Source: Lojkania enalia (lineage: Eukaryota; Ascomycota; Dothideomycetes; Pleosporales). Taken from it: DNA of 27,490 nucleotides. The stretch covers positions 60,289-87,778 of the forward strand of contig ML986777.1 in assembly GCA_010094045.1 (NCBI GenBank), read 5' to 3'. The notes below the pieces were generated by a model. It saw only the letters and a program-made list of their open reading frames with translations, was not told the origin of the DNA and did no database searches. Shown piece by piece: positions 20,050-27,490 of the stretch; the stretch's first letter is position 1, and each line of letters starts with the position of its first letter. A program made the translations under genes and the position numbers.

Positions 20050-21902
20050 ACGTAAGTAGTAAGTAAGTGCGCTAGGTAAGCGAGCGCGCTACCTTATCAA
20101 CTTTTTCAACTATTCTAGCGATATATTTTTACAATATATTAAAATACTATAAATATAATATATATCCTCGATTAAGTAGTATCTATAATACCCTTCTCGC
20201 ACGTACGTAAGTTATACCTAGTCTCTCTACAGCAACTGTAGTATATAGAAGCCTACCGACTTATACCTAATCGTATCTTACCTTAATATATTTCGCCCTC
20301 TAACTACTACTTAACTGCTATTTAAGTAATAATCTCCTCTCCCTTTACTTTTAATAAGGTGCCTCGCTTCTAAATCCGCTTCTTTTTACACTATTTACGC
20401 GTTGTAGTAGCCTTATTTACTTTCTTAAGGCTAGCGACTTAACCCTTCAGTAATGTAGCTAAATGAAGTATTACCTTAGTATCTTTTTTAAGCTGATTAA
20501 TTGCTATAATAATAGAAGTAGGTGATAAGCTTTTATACCTTCGAATCTAATCGTAAATTAATATTAATTAAGCTTTTAATTCGCGCTGGTTGTTTAGTAT
20601 TTTAGCTTCTTATATAAGAACCTCTAGCACAGGTAGTATTAGCGTACGAAGCTTTATATTAAGCTTTAATATTACTACTTCTAGATTATATAGGACTAAA
20701 CCGGCCTCTTAAAAGCTTGTGCGGATATTATCCTTTATAATTAATTGTTAGTAGGTAGTACGGAAAGCTAGAAGGAACTTAAGCTTTATAATATAATTAA
20801 TATAGTCGTAGATTAGGCTTTTAATCTAACTACTGTACGCTCGCTTTAACAGTAAGAAGTAACCTATATTAAGAGGCTGTAAGAGGTATAATAAGAACGA
20901 CGGTATATAGAGAGTATAGATCTTATTTTTCTTATAGATTGCCTAGAATTCAAGCGAGTTATAGCTCTTATAGCTATTAAGAATAAGTAGTTGCTATATG
21001 CCTACTCGACGGTCCTTTATATATATAATAAAGTGCTTTAGCTACTTAACTCCAAGATTATTAGTTGTCTATCTATTATTGCTTAGTCTGATAGCCTAAT
21101 TCTTAGATATATTATTACCCTTATACTAGGTAGAAAGGTAGTATTAGCTAGTAAAGATAATAAAAGGCGGGATCGCCTACCTAGTAGTATTAATTCCCTA
21201 GATTACTATAACCTACTTATAATTCTCTAGCTATATAGCTTTTAGCTAACTACGTCTTTTTAAGCTAGTAATAACTAGTTTAGGTAATATCTTACCTATT
21301 ATAAAGCTAGCTTTATCGAAATTATAGATATTCTTATTATAGATACTATATATAGCTTTTATACGCGTTATAAGCTTAAACTAGACTCTAATAATTTTAG
21401 AATTTTTATATAAAGTTCTCTAATAATTATATAGTCGATTAAATTATATTTTAAGGCTATTTATTTGCTTAATAAAGTTTCTAGGCTATTTCTAGCTAAC
21501 CTATCTAGTATCGCGCTTAGTAAGCAGCTTATCCGCTATATCTTATACAGCACCTAGAGAGGGTATAAATCCTCGTAAATCTAGGTCAAGTATATATATA
21601 ATAATAGCCTCCTCTTTTAGTTTAGTAAGCTTCTTTAAATTTAGCTTATAATTATATTATATAGTAATTCCGTCGCGTTGTTAATATATTATTCTTCGGG
21701 AGATGTTATATATAGAAGTAGTATATCTTTCACTTTAAAGTTGCTTATTATTAATAGCTAAAATAGCTAGAGAGATATCTACTTTATTATAGCTAGATTA
21801 GGCATTTATAGATTAAGCTATTATTATTAGAAGGTAGGGTGTTGTATAAAGTTGGTAAGGTAGCATACTTACTTACCCAGCGTACTTGCTTACTATTTAC
21901 GT
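20050..21902 (-). mobile_element. pogo B: pogo/Fot-type DNA transposon, 1853 bp
   Basis: Flanked by TA at 20048-20049 and 21903-21904, inside the Gypsy-1 RT. The TIRs extend about 47-60 bp (20050-20096 and 21856-21902 at least). They start ACGTAAGTAGTAAG and ACGTAAATAGTAAG and carry a GTAAG subrepeat and a GCGAGCGCGC core. The arms differ mainly by transitions, with a few other mismatches toward the inner end. The family is distinct from A/D and C. The element keeps more G+C and more TG/CA than its host, so it looks less converted and probably arrived later or is lower in copy number. Confidence 0.9.
20190..21800 (-). pseudogene. pogo B transposase (DDE_1 superfamily), degenerate
   Basis: A minus-strand transposase colinear with A and D but divergent. 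The first catalytic Asp region reads NIYNFDKASF (about 21330-21303) with the Asp codon intact. The C-terminal part carries a Lys/Arg-rich stretch (CKKKRI, near 20385), and the protein ends in a CCHC knuckle near 20240-20198 whose later residues, including SCCRETRYNLRTC, still show two Cys codons. The His position reads Tyr. As in A, stops are TAG and TAA. The knuckle spacing CX2CX4HX4C matches the one in A and D. The start codon is not identifiable. Confidence 0.8.
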
Positions 21903-21904
21903 TA

Positions 21905-22514
21905 GTAATTTTTAGCTTATTAAGTTTTATATAGTATTTAGTCTTATTAAATTAGGTTAATATTTCTTAAATTAGTAGAATTAGGTATAAGTTCTTAATA
22001 ATAATAGTATTTAAAACTTTATAGTCTATATAGAATTAGAAACTACTTCTAAATTTCTTTATAAAAATTATAGATATAGCTACTAATAATAAATTTACTC
22101 TAATAAATCTCTTAGATAAGTTCTTATTAAAATACTTCTTTAGTACCTTTGACTTATTCTAGAATATTCTATAGAGTAGATTAAGGCTAGTTTACTTACT
22201 ATTTTCTAGTTTAATCTTATAATTATATAGTTATTATTTAGGTAGTTTATCTATATCTTTATATAAAAAGATAAATAATAGATTATAGTATTCTTTAAGT
22301 ACTTTAATAATAGAGTTAGTATATAACCTTCAGGCTAAGGCCTTATTAATATTAGCTATTAATATAGTAAAGATTTTATAGTTAAATTACTAGAAAAATT
22401 AGACTAGTAATATAGCGTTTATATAATATATATCTAGCTATAGTATAGACTTTAGATATTTAGATCTAGATAAATCCTTTTAACTATAATCTTTATCTAA
22501 AGTTAGATTAGTTT
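21905..22514 (-). pseudogene. Gypsy-1 copy 2 pol: RT 5' part
   Basis: Colinear with about 8945-9570 of copy 1, reading leftward. It carries the RT fingers and palm start, including the YRALN-type motif near 22030-22000 and the KGFIRIS-type motif near 22100. Pogo B separates it from the rest of the RT, and pogo C (from 22517) separates it from the protease. Confidence 0.85.
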
Positions 22515-22516
22515 TA

Positions 22517-24367
22517 ATATAATCTACTACTAAATAGTTAAAACTATTAAATAGTTAGTAACCTATCTAATTTTAATTTTAAAGTAGGATATTTCTATAG
22601 CTATTAAAGTAATTAATTATATAGTAATATTTATATAATCCTTACTATTTAGTATTTTAATTAGAGCTATTTTATATATTTTAATATAGTAGTTTAGCTT
22701 CTAATAGCGTCTATAGCGTTTTAATTAATATAGTTAACTATAACTATTTAAGCCTTTTTATTTTATTTAATAGCCTTCTTATTATTACTTTACTAATTGC
22801 AGCCTATCTAATATAGAGATAGTACTTATACTTTTAATTACCTTACGTTTATACTCCTTACGCTTTATAAGTATTATATTTGCCGCCTAGAGATTTCTAT
22901 TCTCTATCTCTAAAAACGACTACCTATATGCTATAGACGTAATACCTTTTATAAGACTTATAAAACTTTTAAGTATTAACGTTAGTAAGCTATTTTAATA
23001 TTATTCTACGCGCTATTATATATATTATATTTAGTACTCTACTTTTAAGCAATTATATAATATTTATAACTACTATTTAGGAGGTTCTAAGAGTAGTAAT
23101 ATTAGAGTTTATAAAACTTAGATATCGAGCTTTAAAATAATATAATCTAGACTAAATAGGACTAATTTAAACCCTCTAAAGCCTCTAGCTATATTTTTAT
23201 TAGTAATAGTATTATTAAAAACCGCTTTAAATATAGGTAAAAAGTCTTCTTTAGTTATATAGTTAATACAGCACTAAATTAAGCTTTTAATTTCCTTACT
23301 ATATATACGCTTTAATAGACTAAAACAGTCTATATTAAGTAGCTATAGAAGATAAGATAAGTATAGAGGTATATAAAGTATAATAATATTACGTTCTTTA
23401 TAATAATTATAAAATTTAATAGAATTATAGCTATTATAGCCGTCTATAATAAGTAGTTGGTAGGCGCTAGTAGTACTAGCTTTAGTATATTTGTTAAAGT
23501 GTTTAAGCTACTTAAATTTAGATTTAATAATGTCTAACCCTTCTTATTAATAGATAAAACCTACTAAGGCTTATCTATAATTAACTAGTACTAGATATTA
23601 TATTATTACACGCCCTTAAGAATAATAAATAGTAGAACCGGCTAGCTATATATATTTACTATTATAATTACTATTATCTACTTATTATTACTAGACTAGA
23701 TAGATTTAGGTATTTATCGCCTCTTAGTACTAGTAATAACTATTCTTAGGCTAATTTTACCTATTTAAAAGCTGGTCTTATTAAAATTATATATATCTTT
23801 ATTAAAGATACTATATTTAGCTTTAGTATTATATATAAGGTAGAACTAGTCTTAAATAACCTTAGAATCTTTGTTTAGAGCTCTTTAGTAGTTATATTAT
23901 CGATTAACGCGTAATTTAAGCTCTAAAACATATAAGATAAAGCGATTAGGCTAATATTTACTAATACGTTATTAACTATAATTAAGGAGTAGTTTATTAG
24001 CTATATCTTATAGTATATTAAGATTAAGTTAAAACCCACGCGTATCTATATTACATATATAGTCTATAATCGACCTCTCTTCTAGCTCTATAAGATTCTT
24101 TAAATTAGGGGTATAATTAGCCCTATAAGGTTTCCTATTACAGCGCTTTTTTAGGGTAGTATAGCTAACTTTAAACGCCTACGTTACAGCTAAATTTAAC
24201 TTAAATTAACCTTATTTAAAAGCTTTATTTACTATAGTTATATTAGCTTTAGATAAGTATATTTTATTATATAGTTGTAGAAATATTATAAAAATTAATA
24301 GGGTAGTAGAGATTTTAGTAGATTACTAACCGCTCGGTAGTTTTAACTACTTAGTAGTAGATTATAT
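22517..24367 (-). mobile_element. pogo C: pogo/Fot-type DNA transposon, 1851 bp
   Basis: Flanked by TA (22515-22516 and 24368-24369) in the RT-protease linker of Gypsy-1 copy 2. The 45-bp TIRs (22517-22561 and 24323-24367) start ATATAATCTACTACTAA in both arms. Further in, TTAAATAG on the left pairs with CCGAGCGG on the right through transitions only, so the left arm looks fully converted and the right arm preserved. The target is fixed by comparison with copy 1 near 9570. It is a third pogo family by TIR sequence. Confidence 0.88.
22780..24250 (-). pseudogene. pogo C transposase (DDE_1 superfamily), degenerate
   Basis: A minus-strand transposase remnant. The segment typical of fungal pogo proteins is clear: NYTPNLKNLIELEERSII (about 24120-24067), DYICNIDTRGF, then DIANKLLLNY (about 24005). 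The catalytic region reads IYNFNKTSF near 23796-23770, where the first Asp has become Asn. C-terminal helices follow toward 22850. I did not make out the CCHC knuckle seen in the other families. Stops are TAG and TAA. Confidence 0.78.
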
Positions 24368-24369
24368 TA

Positions 24370-25010
24370 GTTTTAGGTTCTTTTAACTAATATAGTATTT
24401 TAAGTAGCTAGTAATTATATTAAATATAGTTTAATAAATAGAGCTTTAAATAATATTATTAAGGCTTTAAATTATATAAAGATTGTAAATTAGTTACTTT
24501 AGGATCTTCTTTTATATTAGATTTAGATAGTTTATAGTCTTTAATAACTATTTAAATAACTTATTAGTAGATAGTAATACTAGTAGATTATAAGTATTAA
24601 ATTAGGTATTAGTTAGTAGTAAAGACTAGCTATTTATTCTTATAGTCTAGGTTTATATAATACTTATATATCTATAGCTATTCTAGAATTAACTAGTATT
24701 TTTCTAGTATAGTTATATAGAAATATACTATCTCTAAATAGTTAAGGTATTAGAAGGTTAAAATAACTAAATAGAAAATAATTCCTCTATAAAAAACTTC
24801 TCTATTAAAGTTAGTTAAATATAGATTATATAGAAATTATATCTTTTAGAGTTTTAAAGTATATATAAAATCTCTATAAATATAGTTATAACTAGTAGCT
24901 CTAATATTAATAAGAATATTAATATTATACTAGACTAGGTTTTAATAGATTAAAAAAGAAGCTAGAATCTAATAGTCCTATAACTATTTCTATAAGAACT
25001 AGATCTAATA
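24370..25010 (-). pseudogene. Gypsy-1 copy 2: protease region of pol
   Basis: Colinear with about 9570-10205 of copy 1. The aspartic protease segment is near 24940-24900, with the active-site Asp again read as Asn, as in copy 1. The segment ends at the TA (25011-25012) where pogo D inserts. The gag gene and 5' LTR should continue beyond pogo D, outside the window. Confidence 0.82.
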
Positions 25011-25012
25011 TA

Positions 25013-26735
25013 CCTTATAAGCGAGCGGCTTATATAAGCGAGCGGTCTACTCTATTACTAAAACGTAACACTTAAGCTTTTAATAATAATATAATAACGA
25101 AATAATAAGAATATAGCCTAAAATAAGAATTAAGTAAACTTAGCCTTTTTAACTACTAAAAGAGGCTAAATAAATAGTAAAAGACGCGCTGCTTTAATAT
25201 TTAATACGATTTAAATAACCGTATACTAATAATACGCCGGAATCTGCTTATAGTTCAATTATAAGCCTAATTTAAAGAGACTAATAAAACCTAAAAAGGA
25301 GGTTATTATTTAATATATACTTAATCTAGATTTGCGAGAATTTACGCCTACTTTAGCTATTATATAAAATATAGCTAATAGCTTACTTACTAAACGCGGT
25401 ATAAGCTAGATTAGTATATATTAGCTTAGGAACTTTGTTAGATATACTCCTAAGCTTAAAATACGCCTAAATTAGCTTTATAATTACTAGAGAGTTCTAT
25501 ACGAAAATTTTAAGGTAATTAAAAGCTAGTTTAAGCTTATATAGTATATTAAGAAGAAGTATAGTATTATAAATAAAAATATATATAACTTTAACGAATC
25601 TAACTTTTAAATAGGTATTATCTTATTATAACTAGTTATTATAGGTATAGAGAGATATAATTAACTAAAGGTAATTTAATTAGGTAATTATAAATAGATT
25701 TTAATAATTTAAAAGATTAAAACTACTAATTAGATGCTTCTACCCTTTATTATTATTACTAGCTACTACTATCTTTCTACCTAGTATAAAGGCGACGATA
25801 TACTTAAGAATTAGGCTATTATAATTAGTAAAAACGGCTAGATAATAAATAAACTCGGTATTAAGTAGTTAAAGTACTTTTATAAGTATATAAGAGATTA
25901 TATAGTAGGTATACATTAACTACTAATTTTTAATAGCTATAACAGCTATAACTTACTTAATTTCTAGAAACTCTATAAGGAATAGAGTATTATTCTACTC
26001 TATATACTAGCTTATTTATTATATCTATTATAGCTACTAGATATAGGCTACTTCTTACTATTAAAGTGTATATATAGAAATTAGATCTCAGTCTTAATAT
26101 ATAATTATATTAACTATATTGTAAAACTTAAGTTCTTTCTAGCCTTTAAAGCTGCTTTTAATATATTAATTATAAAGGATAATATCTATATAAGCTTTTA
26201 AGAAGCTAGTCTAGTCCCATTTAATCTAAAAGTAGTACTTTTAAAGCTTAATATAAAGCTTTATACGCTAATACTACTAGTATAAGATAATACCTTATAA
26301 GAAGTAAAAATACTAAGTAACACGCGCGAGCTAGAAGCTTAATTAATATTAATTCGTAATTAGATTTAAAGGACTATAAGCTCTTTACTAGCTTCTATTA
26401 TTAAGAAGCTAAATTAGCTTAAAAAAGGCTCTATAAAAGTAATATATTAGATTAGGTTAATATATAATAAAATCGTCAGCCTTTAAGAAGCGAATAAAGT
26501 AGTAATAAAATAGAAACAGCGGAAAAAAAGGCGGATTCAAGCGTAAGGGACCCTAATAAAAGTATAAGGAGAGATAATTATTACTAAAAAGGATAATAAG
26601 GAGGAAACTTAGGCTATAATACGCTAATTTAGAGTGTAATTAGATACGAGCGGATAGTATAAAACGCGCTATAGCCGCTATAGTAAAACTAAGTATAATT
26701 CTTATATATACTAGAAAGATATAGAGGTTTCTATA
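25013..26735 (+). mobile_element. pogo D: same family as pogo A, interrupted by pogo E
   Basis: Starts after TA 25011-25012 with CCTTATAAGCGAGCGG. This is the least degraded copy of the A/D TIR: ATAAGCGAGCGG is present twice (25017-25028 and 25034-25045). Its sequence is the reverse complement of pogo A throughout. Copy A shows that about 110-120 bp, including the right TIR, are still missing when the similarity stops at 26735 (gtttctata). There pogo E begins. The remainder must lie beyond the window. Confidence 0.9.
25140..26730 (+). pseudogene. pogo D transposase (DDE_1 superfamily with C-terminal zinc knuckle), degenerate
   Basis: This is the most readable transposase of the window. In order there is a Lys/Arg-rich N-terminus (about 25150-25230), PNLKRLIKPKKEVII and YILNLDLREFTPTL (about 25265-25345) in the CENP-B-type DNA-binding region, and RNFVRYTPKLKIRLN (about 25430). 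The catalytic core shows YNFNESNF (25585-25608; Asp to Asn), a second region FNSYNSYNLLNF (about 25937) in place of a DxHxSH-type motif, and LLDIGYF (about 26033), where the third Asp is kept. Near 26500-26555 lies KQRKKRRIQA-stop-GTL. At 26670-26711 there is a knuckle with CX2CX4HX4C spacing in which the ligands read Tyr, followed by KDIEVS. Frames are kept throughout, with stops TAG and TAA. Confidence 0.85.
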
Positions 26736-27490
26736 ACGTATAGTATAAGTAAGCTAATTACCTAAGCGAGCTAATTATAATACTAAAACTCTACTAAAAT
26801 CGCGATAATTATACTTTATAATATTATATTATAACTAACAACTGTAGAATTAATTTAAAAAGAAGCTAGAATATAGCTTATACTCTAAGCTCTTTAATAA
26901 GACGTAATACTAACTATATATCGTATTATATTAATCTATAATATCTCCTAAAGTATACTTAGTATATAAAGGTAAAGAATAGCTCTATAATACAATTACC
27001 AGCCTAATTTAATAAAACTTAGTAAGATTAAGGAGTAGGTAATTGTTTAGTATATACTAGATCTAGATATAAGAGGATTTCTACTACAGCTTACTACTAT
27101 TTAAGATGTAGCTAATTTACTACTAGCTATATACTCTACTAGCTAGATTAGAAAGAACTAGGTAGAGAACTTTATTAAACGTACGCCTAAGATTAAGGTT
27201 AAGTTTAATTAAAAGTATAACTATTTAAAAGCTAAATGCGAGGATCTTAAAGTTATAGAAGGCTAGTTCTACCTTATATAGAATATAAAGGCTAAATATA
27301 ATATTATTAATAAAAATATATATAACTTTAATAAATTAAGTTTTATAATAAGTATAATATTAATAGAAGTAGTAATTACTAGCTCTAAGAGATAGAATTA
27401 ACTAAAGCAGCTCCAGCTAGATAATCGCGAGTAGACTATAGTTATCTAGAGTATTAACGTAATAGGATAGATAATACTACCTTTTATTAT
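26736..27490 (+). mobile_element. pogo E: fourth pogo family, 5' part only
   Basis: Inserted in pogo D after TA 26734-26735. It begins ACGTATAGTATAAGTAAG and shares TAAGTAAG and TAAGCGAGC blocks with the pogo B TIR, so the two may be related. A plus-strand transposase follows. The right end, its TIR and the second TA lie outside the window. It is the innermost insertion in the stack and so the most recent of that series. Confidence 0.78.
26830..27490 (+). pseudogene. pogo E transposase, N-terminal part, degenerate
   Basis: A plus-strand transposase remnant running off the window. A basic N-terminal region with a helix-turn-helix-like part lies at about 26870-26990. LTKLEE-type sequence is blurred near 27020, then YILDLDIRGFLL (about 27050-27085), DVANLLLAIYST (about 27107), ENFIKRTPKIKVKFN (about 27170-27210) and YNYLKAKCEDLKVIEG (about 27220-27265) follow the standard order of fungal pogo proteins. 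The first catalytic region reads NIYNFNKLSF (about 27315-27345), with Asp changed to Asn, and the window ends at LPFII-like sequence shortly before the second catalytic Asp. Confidence 0.8.

Larger units (their letters stand above)
15035..27490 (-). mobile_element. Gypsy-1 copy 2: chromovirus inserted in Copia, carrying four pogo insertions, right end outside window
   Basis: The second copy of the Gypsy-1 family, in the same orientation as copy 1 and colinear with it from the 3' LTR to just past the protease. Its segments are 15035-16346, 18195-20047, 21905-22514 and 24370-25010. Between them lie pogo A, B and C, and after 25010 pogo D. Copy 1 serves as the empty-site reference for the insertions. 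Its G+C content looks lower than in copy 1 and more TG and CA sites are lost, so it seems more heavily converted. Gag and the 5' LTR should follow to the right of the window. The five bases before the LTR (atagt, 15030-15034) should be repeated after the missing LTR. Confidence 0.92.

Noticed and set aside
22511..24378. 9-10-bp target duplication (ttagtttta) around pogo C, which would suggest a Mutator-like element
   Set aside because: Alignment with copy 1 shows that the host sequence itself contains tttagtttta-type repeats. A TA duplication with perfect ATATAATCTACTAC termini fits both the host alignment and the pogo transposase.
1..27490. tRNA, rRNA or other structured RNA genes
   Set aside because: I found no cloverleaf-like segment or rRNA core sequence. 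RIP-level A+T content would also have destroyed the required pairing.

Overview
This window looks like a gene-poor, extremely A+T-rich block of a filamentous ascomycete (Pezizomycotina) genome, built almost entirely of transposons degraded by repeat-induced point mutation (RIP). TpA is everywhere, while TpG and CpA are scarce. Reading frames are broken almost only by TAG and TAA, sitting where Gln, Trp or Arg codons are expected. Paired LTRs and TIRs differ by transitions only. No intact protein-coding gene is visible. The longest ATG-started frame (68 codons, 13184-12978 minus) is an off-frame shadow inside a pseudogene.

Layout. (1) 96-11764: a Ty3/Gypsy chromovirus on the minus strand ('Gypsy-1'), with 303-bp LTRs and a 5-bp target duplication. 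Its pol gene is split by (2) a second, unrelated chromovirus on the plus strand ('Gypsy-2', 1401-6904), with 202-bp LTRs and target duplication GCTTA. (3) 11770-14590: a spacer holding an unrecognised minus-strand pseudogene with a well-formed spliceosomal intron, a second minus-strand coding remnant, and a CCCTAA-like minisatellite. (4) About 14590-15034: a Ty1/Copia reverse transcriptase fragment on the plus strand, cut by (5) a second Gypsy-1 copy (15035 to beyond the window end, minus strand). This copy carries four pogo/Fot-type DNA transposons inserted at TA: A (16349-18192), B (20050-21902), C (22517-24367) and D (from 25013). D is itself interrupted by (6) a fifth pogo-type element, E (from 26736). 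At the right edge the order of insertion is therefore Copia, then Gypsy-1, then pogo D, then pogo E.

How it fits together. Both Gypsy families encode a C-terminal chromodomain, which in chromoviruses steers integration into heterochromatin. That fits repeated insertion into the same silent, RIP-treated block. The pogo transposases show a CENP-B/Psq-like N-terminal region, a DDE catalytic core and, in A, B and D, a C-terminal CCHC knuckle. The uninterrupted Gypsy-1 copy supplies the empty sites that allow most insertion boundaries to be placed to the base. The least explained part is 11770-14590.
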